From: Mortierella alpina
Lineage: Eukaryota > Mortierellomycota > Mortierellomycetes > Mortierellales > Mortierellaceae
NCBI GenBank assembly: GCA_029449245.1
Contig: JANATF010000002.1
Location: 620,001-684,000, forward strand
Length of the DNA stretch: 64,000 bases
Direction of reading: 5' to 3'
The first letter of the stretch is position 1. The number at the start of each line of letters is the position of its first letter. The notes under the pieces were generated by a model that ran no database searches, was not told the DNA's origin, and saw only the letters and a list, made by a program, of their open reading frames with translations. Of this stretch, positions 22,560 through 32,600 are shown one piece after another. The position numbers and the translations under genes are program-made.

Positions 22560-25500
22560 ATGCCCAAGATGATCAAGAAAACCGCTCGTCAGACTCGTGG
22601 AGAGAAAATTGCCGCCGCCGCCAAGCTTGCCGCCGCTCAACGTATCGAAGCCGCCGAAACCAAGCCCGACGATGCCCTTCGTCTGAATGAAGAACCTGAA
22701 ATGGAGGCTGCTAGCAACTCCTCGACGGAGTCGACGCCGAACCCGGAGACAGCCGCTGTCACTACACCGATCGTCACTACACCAGCCATCGCTACACCAG
22801 CCATCGCTACACCAGACGACAACACTCAAGCCGTCGTGATCCCAGTCGTCACTCCGCCCCTTATGCCGACCGCCAGGCTTCCAGGAGCAGCCGCTCTGCG
22901 TGATGAAGATGTAACGATGTCGGAATGGAGTTATGAGGGTGAAAACTCCTCGGATACTGAATCCGAGATGGACCGAGAAGACGAAAAAGAGGCTATGATG
23001 ATTGCAAGAGCCGCCGAACTGTACGTGGGTAATAAACCAATCACTAACGCTGAAGAACAGCATGCTGCGGTTGCCAAGCAAGGCACCAATCAGGATCTCC
23101 TGGATGGCATGTACAACCGTAGGGATCGATTGATCCAACGTATGGTAACAGTCATGCGTTTAAACGAGAGCGCTGGAAAAGCGGCGCGAGAAATCAACCT
23201 GAAGACGTATGACGAAGCCGAGCGTACGTTGGAAGAACTGGAGGCGAACATCAAACGATGTGAGAGAGCGTTCAAGCTGTTCGACGACCTCGCCGAAAGG
23301 AGATTGACGCTCGCCGTTTCTCCCAAAGGGGTAACCGCTCCAACCGTGGAGGCCACTGCTCCGTGTACTGAGGTCGTGGTTAATACAGTGAATGGTAATG
23401 ACCAGCGCAGGGATAATGCTTCCATGCATCATCAATTGAAAGTTAATGATGATATGCCCCGTTTCTACAAAAACACAGATCCTCGTCAGTTCCTGGACCA
23501 GTTGAAGCATATGGTATTGCCCTTTGTCGGTAAGGAACTGTTCCACGCAAACTGCGATAGGTACCTCAGTTATTTGGTCATTAATGAATACCATCAACAG
23601 TGCCTGGAATTTGAGTTTAACAAGAGGAGAGAAGAGGGGAAGACTCTTACTTGGGAGGAATGCGAAGTTGTATTTCTAAAGATTGCATTAAGTGAACAAG
23701 AGCGTGTGGAACAGATTAAAAAATTACTTGAGACTGGTCGTGAAGAGCATGAATCCTACAGGCAATTCGCCATGAGGATTGCTCGTGATATGAGGCTTTA
23801 TGGGATCAAAGATGACAATGAAATGGTATTGTCTTTGTTGAGTGCAACGGTGAATCCTGACACTTTCAACATGATGGTTACCCGCCTGCAGGTCTTAAAT
23901 CAAAGTGCAGAGATGAGGTTTACCTCTATTGATGACTTTACTAAAATTATGAGCAATCTGCTTGGACCCTTAGCCGCCACCGCAAAGAAGGCTTATGCAA
24001 CCGCTGTTAAAGATAACAGAAGGAACACCGGTCCCTATCGTCTTCAGAAGAAGATGAATGCTGCACCGTTCGCTCCGCAAGTCAGAGTTCAAGAGCAGCA
24101 GGTTAAGAGAATGCCTTTCCCTTTTCATTGTGCATCATGTGGCCCCAATAAGAGCCACAACACTGCCAATTGCATCGGGAATTGCTCCTACTGTGGCAAG
24201 AAGGGCCATGCCTGGAATGATTGCCGATTCCGCAAACATGCAGGATCAGGTGATGGTAACACAGGTACTCAAATGAATAGAGGAAACGGCAACTTTGCCG
24301 GCAATGCTCCTTCTATGACAAACAATAACACATTCCGTCCTCACAATGGTAATGTCAAAGTGTGTGCCGTTTCTATTTCCAATAATGGACGCAATAGTCG
24401 TACAGATGCTGATAAAAACATTCTACTCTCTAAACAGGTCCTGCCCGAAGCTTCCAAAAGAAGCAATGAGCCAGTCAATGGACAAGTCAATGATCGTGAG
24501 AATACAATTTGTAGAATCGATATGTGCAATAGCAACAATAAATCAGAAAAAATCAGTGCAAATATCGTGTCAAAAAGTAATGGAAAAGAAGAGGAGTTGA
24601 ATGTGAAAGTCCCAAAGAAGACTACGAGATTGAGTAAGCGATTTCGTAAAAGAAAACGAGCTCAAGCCCTCATCCATCTTGTGGATAAGAAAGGTCCGCT
24701 GAGTTTGACAGAAGCAACAAGAGTCAATAGGCATCTTGATCCGCCCCGTTGTGAAACAACACTCGTACCAAAAGACATGCGTATGACTTCATCTACAGCT
24801 CCTAAAGTGTCGAGCATGTATGTCGATGACTACTCAGATATCGATCTTGTTCAGATGATGATCCAGGAACAACAACAAAAGTTTGATGAGGACTTTGGTA
24901 AAGAACCATCGCACAAAGACGTCAAAGTGTCCTCTTTAAACACACTGAATGATGGTGAGTTTGGGATTGCTAAATTGCAAGCGTCGATGGAAAATGCTGA
25001 GAAACGAATCGTTGTCTCCATCATGTTAGACGACGAAAGATATGATGCCTTGTTAGATACAGGGGCTACTGATAGCTGTATCAGGAAAGATATTGTTCTC
25101 AAACATGGGAAGCAAATCATTCCTGTAGAAGGACTAATCACCTTAGCTGACGAAAGCACTGTACCTCGAATTGGTCGTACAGAGAGTGTTGAACTGCATT
25201 ATGGTTCTCATTCTGTATCTGCTTCGCTTGAGGTGATTGACCAGTGCAACCCTTTTATCATCGGCATGGATCTTTTCCATCAACTTGGCTTTAGTATATC
25301 CGGTTTAAATAATCCTGGCGAAGACGCTAATCAATTACCAGAACCAGAAGAAGATAAAAAACCTTCACTCATTCCTGGGCAACTGCCACAAGAGGAACTA
25401 ACACAAGAGTTCATCAAGGCTAAAGAGGGATTTATGGAACATATTGTAGCCAAATTGAAGGCAAACGCAGCAATACCCAAAAACAGCTATTGCGATATAC

Positions 25501-26414
25501 CAGAAATGAAAGTATACCTTCCAGTACCAGAAGGCACAGTGTTGTTTCGAAGACCTCGGCCATTTGCAGAAAAACTAAAAAGTGTCTTTGATGATGCAAT
25601 AGACAGATGGCTGAACGATGATGTTATCACGCTTGCCCCTGTCGGAAATGTTCATAATAACACACTAACCCTAGCTGCTAAGAAAGATGCGCAGGGAAGT
25701 AAAACACTATGGCGAGTCTGTCTTGACCCAAGGCCTTTGAATAGGTTCTTGCCTGATGATAATTATCCTCTGCCTTTGATCTCCGACCTTATCGGAAAAC
25801 TTGCAGGGAACTCGATCTACTCTACAATCGATCTGTCCCAAGCATATCATCGGTTACCGGTACATCAAGATGACCAGCCACTGACAGCATTCATGCATAA
25901 AGGAACGCAATATATGTTTAAGAAAGCACCATTTGGGCTTAAGCCTTTATCAAGTCTCTTTCAACGAGGAATGTCAAGGATCCTCGGTGATCTGCCGTTT
26001 GTGCTCAATTTTATTGATGACATTGTGATCTTCTCAAAAAATCGTGAAGAACACGCTGAGCATGTACGTACTGTAATTGAAAGGCTCACTGAAGCCAAAC
26101 TCATAATCAATGAGAAGAAATGCAACTTTTACAGTACCCAGATCGCGTTGCTAGGATTTGTGGTTGGCCTGCACGGCAAAAGTGTCGATCCCGTCAAATT
26201 CGCCAACATTGACGAATGGGATGAGCCAACAACGGCAAAGCAAGTTCAATCCTATCTAGGCACGTTCAACTTTTTCAGAGAATACATCCCGATGTTCAGT
26301 ACGGTTGCGGCGCCGTTAGATGCACTTCGCAGTCGAACCGAACCATTCACGTTGAACAAAGAGCAAAAAGAAGCTTTCGAGACTTTGAAAAAACTCCTTA
26401 CAAATGCGCCTATT
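22560..26414 (+). CDS. gypsy gag-pol, first part (gag, protease, reverse transcriptase), interrupted
   Basis: One frame runs from ATG at 22560, about 95 bp after the LTR, until the DIRS insertion at 26414/26415. It reads on to a stop at 26477 only by borrowing DIRS sequence. Residues ~1-480 are gag, with a coiled and acidic N-terminus. A CCHC knuckle (CSYCGKKGHAWNDC) lies near residue 541. The aspartic protease motif LLDTGATDS is near 831. RT follows, with LDPRPLNRFL, STIDLSQAYH and the catalytic FIDD box near 1150 (F-I-D-D in place of Y-x-D-D, a common gypsy variant). Gag and pol are one frame with no frameshift signal, as in Tf1/sushi-like chromoviruses. The frame is intact up to the insertion, so only the nested element disables it. 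Confidence 0.93.
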
Positions 26415-26464
26415 ACTCAGCGTAGTCGAATAAGTATGAAGGCTAAAGCATATTATTCGACCAA

Positions 26465-26599
26465 GATGGGACTCTAACTGTGTGTACCTTTTCTTTTATT
26501 GTCATGATCCTCCCAATAAAAAACCTGTTTTTTTTTTTTTTTTTTTTGGTGGCGTGGATATCTATATCTACTGGATCCAAGGCAGCTCAGAAACTCATC
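26465..26599 (+). repeat. DIRS left inverted terminal repeat
   Basis: 135 bp, inverted relative to 30559-30693 and nearly identical. It contains a poly-T run (about 22 bases, 26529-26550) mirrored by poly-A in the partner; run lengths may differ by one. The flanking outer end (26415-26477) is represented in the internal complementary region. Confidence 0.9.
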
Positions 26600-26638
26600 G
26601 TCTCCAGAACAGATGCCAGGGTGGGAAGGGTGGGACAG

Positions 26639-26734
26639 TTAGAGTCCCATCTTGGTCGAATAATATGCTTTAGTCTTCATACTTATTCGACTACGCTGAG
26701 TATTATTCAGCCCTTCGATGGGACTCTCCCTGTG
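26639..26734. repeat. DIRS internal complementary region (circle-junction template)
   Basis: Bases 26639-26701 are the reverse complement of the left end 26415-26477, with one mismatch by eye. Bases 26702-26734 are the reverse complement of the right end 30676-30708. In DIRS1 the equivalent region is thought to template joining of the two ends into a circular intermediate. Its perfect abutment at 26701/26702 defines both element ends to the base. Confidence 0.9.
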
Positions 26735-26757
26735 GATCCAGAGCCAGAAAGGAAAAA

Positions 26758-27960
26758 TCACGAAAAAACAGCCGCGGTGAAGTTGTTGGCCGTTTGACGC
26801 GACATGCGATAGAACGAGTCGACAATCGCCGGAGAGGACCAGTTCCCTTGAATCATGACGTCCTCGACAGACACGCCCTTCATGAGAGCGCGTGTGGCAC
26901 CAATGGCACGGGCCTTGAGGCGCGGTGCACCTGGAGGTCGAGGTATCATCTCGAGATAATGCTTGAGGTGGTTGTTGATGCGATCCACCGTCACAGCTTG
27001 CTGCAAGTTCCGTAGGTTGCGGACCAAAGGAATAAAGAGTTGCTCGGGGTCCTTGTAGTGAGGCACAGGGACCAGTGTGTGAGCAATGCGGCGGTAGTAC
27101 TCCTGGAATGCGGCTACAGGGCAGTACATAGGGTTGGGATGCGGAAGAATCACTACCGTCTTGCGGATGCGCTGCTGCTGACGGAGCTCCTTTGGCAGCA
27201 GTATGGAGAGTTCAAGCTTGGTATCAGCCATCTTGGACTCGTTGAGGTCGATGCATGCGATGTCGTCGGGACGTAAGAAACCGCACACAGCCAGAAGCCA
27301 GCACATCTTCTGGGTGAGGTCGAGTAAATGTAGGCGGTCGTTGCTCTTGAGGCCGTTGATGAATGTGAAGATGGGGTCCAGATTCACCTCGGCATGTCGG
27401 ATGCGTTTGACGCCTTTCCTTGCCAAAGCCTTCATCATCTCCTCAAATGGTGCGTACGACGTGAAAACCGCGGTGTCGTTGAAGAGTGCAAAAATAGCCG
27501 TCTTGTAGACCTTGACGGTGTTGAAAGACCACTGGTTCCTGGTATAGCCGTAAGCGAGGAAGTTCATCAACTCGATAGGGTTCGGGACCAAGGGATCCAG
27601 ATCCAGATGCTCCATCCAGCGAGCAAAGGCGCGTTGAGGACCCGAGTATGCGCCTCTTCGGCGGACAGAGTTGTTGTCCTCGAAAAGAAGTGAGAGGACG
27701 GTGTCGCTGGCGCCCGCTGCTGTTAGCGTCTGCTGTCGACGTTCCAGGCGCAGAGAGACCACATCGGGTTTTTGGCGAGCACGGATGAGTCGTTCCCCGG
27801 AGCTGGAAGAACTTTCGCTCGAGGTATCAGAGTCGGATGATCCACTGCCCATCTCGATATCTTCGGGAACCAGATCGCGCTGGGCCAGTATGGCGTCACC
27901 ACTGTCGCTACTGTCTGTTCCTCCTGCATCTTCTGCAGGATCGACGGGATCAGGTTCCAT
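26758..27960 (-). CDS. DIRS tyrosine recombinase (YR integrase)
   Basis: I start at ATG 27960 (MEPDPVDPAEDAGG), giving about 400 aa. The same frame stays open upstream to 30678, but that part overlaps gag and RT in other frames and is probably not translated. An acidic, Ser-rich leader comes first, then a core-binding helical region (FARWMEHLDLDPLVPNPIEL). The catalytic domain has CGFLRPDDIACID (first catalytic Arg), a KARAIGATRALMKG segment where HxxR is expected, and a C-terminal NWSS..IVDSFYRMSR (nucleophile Tyr). The usual His of HxxR is not obvious (A-x-x-T-R instead), but DIRS recombinases vary here. It overlaps the end of the RT gene by about 240 nt. It would integrate the circular DNA intermediate. 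Confidence 0.85.
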   Translation of the reverse strand: MEPDPVDPAEDAGGTDSSDSGDAILAQRDLVPEDIEMGSGSSDSDTSSESSSSSGERLIRARQKPDVVSLRLERRQQTLTAAGASDTVLSLLFEDNNSVRRRGAYSGPQRAFARWMEHLDLDPLVPNPIELMNFLAYGYTRNQWSFNTVKVYKTAIFALFNDTAVFTSYAPFEEMMKALARKGVKRIRHAEVNLDPIFTFINGLKSNDRLHLLDLTQKMCWLLAVCGFLRPDDIACIDLNESKMADTKLELSILLPKELRQQQRIRKTVVILPHPNPMYCPVAAFQEYYRRIAHTLVPVPHYKDPEQLFIPLVRNLRNLQQAVTVDRINNHLKHYLEMIPRPPGAPRLKARAIGATRALMKGVSVEDVMIQGNWSSPAIVDSFYRMSRQTANNFTAAVFS

Positions 27961-29595
27961 GGTGGGCAAATGTACAGCCTGCCCCTGTTCTTCCACGAGA
28001 TGTTGAGTGCATCGTGTGCAAGTGCTTTCGGGTCTGGTCTCCAGGAAACGTACTGTTTGAGTTTGGCGTTGATCTTTGACGCAAAGAGATCCACTGTGTG
28101 AGGGCCCCACTGTGAATCCAGCTCCTGGAAGAAATCCTGGCTGATGGACCATTCCAGCTGCGTGTTCATCCTGCGCGAGGGAGCGTCCGCTGGGTTGAAC
28201 TGTGACGGCACGTAGGTGGTCCTGAGGCGTGTTCCTGTCTCGAGGCAGTAGGACCATATCTCCTCTGCTAGGTCCATCAGCTGAGGGGAGCGAGTGCCTC
28301 CAAATTTGTTGACGTAGGCAATGGTCGTTGTGTTGTCCGAAATGATGTTCACCAATTTGCCCTTGGCACGAGGGTGATGGATGACATGCCAAACGACCTT
28401 CAACTCCTTCCAGTTGATGTGCTGATCCATCTCCTCGTCCGACCATGAGCGACTGATGATCTCCTTGTCGATGACGATCCCCCAGTGGTTGTCGGAGCTG
28501 TCCGTGTACGCATCCACCTCCGTTGCTTGAGGGAGAAAACACTGGCCGTTCCATTGATGAAGGTTGGTGCACCACCATTCGAGTTCCTGTCGGGCTGTGT
28601 CCGTCAACTTCACCAGGTCCGTCCAGCTGCATGTCTTCAGTGATGAATTGAGTAGCTGGGTTAGGCGTCGAGTCCGCAACCGTGCTGGGAAGACTGCTGC
28701 CATCATGGCCATGGCTTTCCCAATGAACGCTGAGAGGTTGCGGAGCGATGTCTCTCCCAAACGCAGTAGTTTGCCGGCTTCCCTGCGAATGTCCCTGATT
28801 TTTGAGCGAGGGACTGAGAGGGTCATGTCGGTAGTATCGATGGTGAATCCGAGATGGTCGATACACTGTGTTGGGGTGAGGGTTGACTTTGAGTCCTTTA
28901 TAAGAAAACCCAACTCCTTTAGCTTGTCCTGTAGCATTCGGGTGTGCTGCCGCGACTCTTCTTTGCTGGATGCCAAGATGATCAGGTCGTCGAGGTAGGC
29001 TGAGACTCTGATCCCCTTCTTGCGAGCCCAAGTGAGCACCGGCTTCAAGATCTTTGTGAAGATAAGAGGAGAGAGTGAGAGACCGAACGGTAGGACGCGA
29101 AATTGGTATTGTGTGCCGTTCCACTGGAACTGGAGGAAACGACGAGACGATGGGTGCACAAGAACATGAAGGAATGCATCCTGAAGATCGATGCTTGTCA
29201 TCCAATCGCCTTTCTTGACCATGCGGCATACCTGGGCCATGGTCTCCATCTTGAATGCGCGTCGGGGAATGAACTTGTTCAACGGCCGCAAGTTGAGCAC
29301 AGGTCGGACATCGCCTGTCTTCTTCGGTACCGTAAATAAGCGGGACGTAAATCCCACCTCCGACGCCTCTTCGATGGCCTTTTTTCCCAACATAGATAGG
29401 ACCTCCCGCTCTATGGCTAACCTGTCGGAGAGGGAATGTTGGAAGCCCGATTTTTGACGCCGTCCGGTGGGGGGTGTGGATGTGAACGGGACGCGAAAGC
29501 CCTCGTTGATGATGTTGTTGACCCACTGGGAATCCGTGAGAAAACTCCACGCCCGCTGGAAGAGGGAGAGACGGCCCCCTACTGGCGTGTCTCCC
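27723..29595 (-). CDS. DIRS reverse transcriptase / RNase H
   Basis: The frame opens upstream of the first Met (29393) and reads GDTPVGGRLSLFQRAWSFL, the typical DIRS pre-RT region, so the 5' limit is given near 29595 where it meets the gag stop. A frameshift or internal start may be used. RT motifs: VLNLRPLNKFI, SIDLQDAFLHVLVHP, FRVLPFGLSLSPLIFTKIL and the catalytic SAYLDDLIILA. RNase H follows, with AYTDSSDNHWGIVI and later NWKELKVVWHVI and ISDNTTTIAYVNKFGG. The end (YICPPWNLIPSILQKMQE) matches the conserved C-terminus of DIRS pol. No separate methylase domain is evident. The 3' end overlaps the recombinase gene. Confidence 0.88.
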
Positions 29596-30511
29596 CCTCT
29601 GATCCGTTTCCCTGTCCACTGTCGTCGTTGGATCGGGATTTGCTGCGTTTCTGGCCGTAACTGCGGTCGCCAGAGTTGCTGCTGTTGTTGCCCTTGGACT
29701 TTTTGTCGCTCTTGTTGTAGTTGCTGCTCTTGCTAGCACTCTTTCCGCTGCTGTTCTTCTTATTAGAGTCGCTTTGCTGAGTCCTGGAACGCTGCTTGTC
29801 TTGAGACTTCTTCTCGACCGTCTTCGGGTCGACAACAGGTTTCGAAGCAGCCAAAATGGCTTCAGCCTGCCGGCGGCGCTCAGCCAGGTCATCGACCGTA
29901 AGCAAAGAGGGGCCGTCAGCGAGGCTGATCTGGGAGACGGCATAGAGACCGCCGTCGCGACGAGATTGGGACATCTGTCCCGCAATGTCACCCAGCATGA
30001 TCCTGAGTGTGTTGGCGAAAGCAAATACTTTTGTGAGCAACTGGGGATCCTCAGGGTTCTGGGTGAGTTCGTGAACGAAGGTGTCAATGGGGCGTGTAAG
30101 GTGAGCGAGTTTAGTTTGGTAAAGGGCGAGGGTGTCATTAACTGCCTTTGCTTGCGCAGAGAGTTTAAGATGACCACCGAGCGGATGGAGTGCAGGGGCT
30201 TGGTACTCCATGAGGGAATTGTAGTGGTAATCTGCCATGGTGAAGACTTTGTGTTCTTTGGGGAGGGCAGCTTCGAAGAACTGTTCCTCACCAACGGCAG
30301 GGCACTTGAGAAGGAGTTCGGGATAAGGGGTAAGAGTGGTAGAACGAGCCTTTTGGGAGACATTTGGGTCACCGAGGGAAGCGTTGGCGCGAAGCTCGAC
30401 AAGCTCCCTATCTTGGGCCTCAAGTCGGCGCTCCTGAGCCTCGAGGCGATCAAAAATCGCTTGGAGGACGTCAGGGGAGAGAGTAGGAGTGGATTCATCC
30501 TGAGGATGCAT
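29579..30511 (-). CDS. DIRS gag-like protein
   Basis: Start chosen at ATG 30511 (MHPQDESTPTLSPDVLQ). A longer frame from 30676 would begin inside the inverted repeat and encode its poly-A/T run, so it is rejected. About 310 aa: a coiled-coil N-terminus (LEAQERRLEAQDRELVELR), a central conserved region (ADYHYNSLMEYQAPALHPLG, then NTLRIMLGDIAGQM), and a basic Ser/Asn/Lys-rich tail suited to nucleic-acid binding. Position and composition identify it as the first ORF of DIRS. No CCHC zinc knuckle is present. Confidence 0.75.
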   Translation of the reverse strand: MHPQDESTPTLSPDVLQAIFDRLEAQERRLEAQDRELVELRANASLGDPNVSQKARSTTLTPYPELLLKCPAVGEEQFFEAALPKEHKVFTMADYHYNSLMEYQAPALHPLGGHLKLSAQAKAVNDTLALYQTKLAHLTRPIDTFVHELTQNPEDPQLLTKVFAFANTLRIMLGDIAGQMSQSRRDGGLYAVSQISLADGPSLLTVDDLAERRRQAEAILAASKPVVDPKTVEKKSQDKQRSRTQQSDSNKKNSSGKSASKSSNYNKSDKKSKGNNSSNSGDRSYGQKRSKSRSNDDSGQGNGSEGETRQ

Positions 30512-30558
30512 TGATCGATGCTTGCGAAGGATGAGTTCCAGTTCGTGATAAAAGAAAA

Positions 30559-30693
30559 GATGAGTTTCTGAGCTGCCTTGGATCCAGTAGATATAGATAT
30601 CCACGCCACCAAAAAAAAAAAAAAAAAAAACAGGTTTTTTATTGGGAGGATCATGACAATAAAAGAAAAGGTACACACAGGGAGAGTCCCATC
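30559..30693 (-). repeat. DIRS right inverted terminal repeat
   Basis: Inverted partner of 26465-26599. It contains the AATAAA-like and GGAGGATCATGACAATAAAAG block seen inverted at the left end. Outer end 30694-30708 completes the element. Confidence 0.9.
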
Positions 30694-30708
30694 GAAGGGC
30701 TGAATAAT

Positions 30709-32526
30709 CTATCTTTTCCTGACTTCAAGTTGCCATTTTATGTGGCAACGGATGCTTCAGATGTTGGCATTGGAGCTGTTCTGTATCAATTACCAAAAGG
30801 CAAATCTTACCCAAAAGACACAAGATACATCTCTTTTATGGCCAGATCCCTTCAAGACAGAGAACGCAAGTACAGTGCCACGAAAAAAGAGTTGCTCGGA
30901 ATGGTCTTTGCTTTAAATAAGTTCCATTACTATTTATGGGGTAACCATTTCGAACTGTACACTGATCATCGTGCATTGATGTTCATTCATTCACAGCAGA
31001 ATTTGAACTCCATGATGACTACATGGCAGGATACTCTCCTGAATTATTCATTTACTGTTCATTACCGTCCTGGCATCCTCAATGTGCTGCCGGATGCACT
31101 TTCGCGCTTATTCCCTGCGAGAATAAGACGCTACTCAGAACCTAAAGAGGAAGATCGCAAGATAGCTCTTGCCTATATGCATGTTCTTCAAAATGAAGAA
31201 ACCGAGAGGGTTACTGTACCTGAAAAGGAAAGAGAAGAGATCCTATTTAAGTCGCATGCGATGGGTCATATCGGCACAAATGCCATGGTTGCAGAAATTC
31301 ATAGACAAGGACAAACTTGGCCTAAATTGGCGAACGACTGCTCAGAATTCATTAAGCGTTGTCGTGAATGCCAGCGTATAAACATTGCGCGTAAAGGATA
31401 TCATCCGATGAAAGCTGTTCATGCACACCTTCCAGGAGAACACTTTGCCATTGATCTTGCCGGACCATTCAAAACGTCTGAAGATAACAATGTTTATCTG
31501 CTAGTCATGGTAGATGTTTGCACTAGATTCGTGTTGCTGGATGCTATACCAAATAAATCAGCTTACACGGTGGCTAAAGCCCTGTTCAACCGCTTCACGC
31601 TTATTGGATTTCCAAAAGTTCTTCAATCCGATAATGGTAAAGAATTTGTCAACGAAGTTGTCAGGATAATGGTATCCCAAATGTACATCAACCATAGGCT
31701 TATTACGCCTTATCATCCAAGAGGAAATGGAGTGGCAGAGAATCATGTTAAATCCTCCTGCAATATGATCCGCAAAATGGTTCAAGACAGAAGTCACCAT
31801 TGGGATCGGCATGTTCCATTCATTCAATTGTCAATTAATACGAGAACTGTGCACTTGCACAACTCATCTCCATTCTCGCTCTTCTTCGCGCGACAAGCTA
31901 ACGGCTTTAGTAACTATACTAATGATGAGGGACAACCTCTGAGTCAAGAGAAATTACTTGAACGACTAAAATACATGACAGAAGTAGTATTTCCTGCGGT
32001 TGCTGAAAAGGCAAAATCTACGCAAGCAAAAATGATTGCCCGCTTCAATGCAACTGTACTTCACAATGAATATCCAGATGGTGCAAAGGTGATGACCCTT
32101 GATCCTCTTAAGGGAGACAAGTTGACTCCGCGCTATGAAGGACCGTACACAGTGGTGCAGAGAACAAGCACTGGTGCATACGTCCTCAAAGACGGCACAG
32201 GAGAAGTTCTGGGACGTAATTACGCGCCATCTCAGCTAAAACTTGTGCTTGACGACTTCGAAGATACTGAGACGTACGAAGTTGAGGCCATTGTGGATCA
32301 TCGACCTAGCAGAGCGACTCCCCACGCGAGTGAATACTTCGTCAAGTGGAAAGGATTCTCCTCTGATAAAAATACCTGGGAACCAGAGGAACATTTCATT
32401 GAGCGCCGTTGTATTGCCGAATATTGGGCTGATCACCATGCGAAGCATGCTACCCCTTCAGCTTTACCAGCCAAGAGGAAAAGGGCTGCTCGCGTCGTGA
32501 AGTCGCGCAAACTCTCTAAGAATTAA
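30709..32526 (+). CDS. gypsy pol, second part (RNase H, integrase, chromodomain)
   Basis: The gypsy frame resumes at 30709 (CTA TCT TTT, then LPFYVATDASDVGIGAVLYQ, the RNase H start). The first Met is at 30730. RNase H continues with ATKKELLGMVFALNKF and TDHRAL. Integrase has the HHCC zinc region (HIGTNAMVAEIH...CRECQ) and the DDE core (AIDLAGPF, LQSDNGKEFVN, later Glu in the RGNGVAENHVK helix). The C-terminus (about 32275-32430) is a chromodomain: YEVEAIVDHR, YFVKWKGFSSDKNTWEPEEH. Chromodomains direct integration to marked chromatin, and their presence defines chromoviruses. No stop or frameshift is seen. It can no longer be translated from the gag start because of the DIRS insertion. Confidence 0.92.
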   Translation, partial: LSFPDFKLPFYVATDASDVGIGAVLYQLPKGKSYPKDTRYISFMARSLQDRERKYSATKKELLGMVFALNKFHYYLWGNHFELYTDHRALMFIHSQQNLNSMMTTWQDTLLNYSFTVHYRPGILNVLPDALSRLFPARIRRYSEPKEEDRKIALAYMHVLQNEETERVTVPEKEREEILFKSHAMGHIGTNAMVAEIHRQGQTWPKLANDCSEFIKRCRECQRINIARKGYHPMKAVHAHLPGEHFAIDLAGPFKTSEDNNVYLLVMVDVCTRFVLLDAIPNKSAYTVAKALFNRFTLIGFPKVLQSDNGKEFVNEVVRIMVSQMYINHRLITPYHPRGNGVAENHVKSSCNMIRKMVQDRSHHWDRHVPFIQLSINTRTVHLHNSSPFSLFFARQANGFSNYTNDEGQPLSQEKLLERLKYMTEVVFPAVAEKAKSTQAKMIARFNATVLHNEYPDGAKVMTLDPLKGDKLTPRYEGPYTVVQRTSTGAYVLKDGTGEVLGRNYAPSQLKLVLDDFEDTETYEVEAIVDHRPSRATPHASEYFVKWKGFSSDKNTWEPEEHFIERRCIAEYWADHHAKHATPSALPAKRKRAARVVKSRKLSKN

Positions 32527-32585
32527 TCTCAAACGACTCTGTTTCATATGCCGTATCATACCCTGGAACTCGTGCCTTGTTCTCC

Positions 32586-32599
32586 AAGGGGAGGGGAAG
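32586..32599 (+). promoter_or_regulatory. polypurine tract of the gypsy element
   Basis: AAGGGGAGGGGAAG directly before the 3' LTR (one base gap), the expected primer site for plus-strand DNA synthesis. Confidence 0.85.
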
Positions 32600-32600
32600 C

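Larger units (their letters stand above)
26415..30708 (-). mobile_element. DIRS-type tyrosine-recombinase retrotransposon, complete, nested in gypsy pol
   Basis: A 4,294-bp element inserted between ATT and CTA codons of the gypsy frame with no target duplication. Removing 26415-30708 closes the host frame exactly, as expected for tyrosine-recombinase integration. Inverted terminal repeats of 135 bp lie at 26465-26599 and 30559-30693. Outer ends of 63 bp and 33 bp are not repeated at the opposite end but are copied, as reverse complements and joined head to head, in an internal complementary region at 26639-26734. These are the hallmarks of DIRS1-like elements, which replicate through a circle. 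Three minus-strand genes follow: gag-like, RT/RNase H and tyrosine recombinase. All are open, and the element looks young and potentially complete. Confidence 0.93.

Noticed and set aside
22536-23597. Long minus-strand frames (200 and 145 codons) in gypsy gag
   Set aside because: Antisense shadows of a clear gag-pol gene.
26415-26477. Gypsy reverse transcriptase C-terminus continuing to 26477
   Set aside because: The last 21 codons are DIRS terminal sequence read through by chance.
29774-30514. A 246-codon plus-strand frame inside the DIRS element
   Set aside because: Exact shadow of the DIRS gag gene on the other strand with no recognisable motif.
27961-30678. A 1,306-codon frame as one DIRS protein
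   Set aside because: Upstream of about 27960 it overlaps gag and RT in other frames and shows no domain; it begins inside the inverted repeat poly-A/T run.
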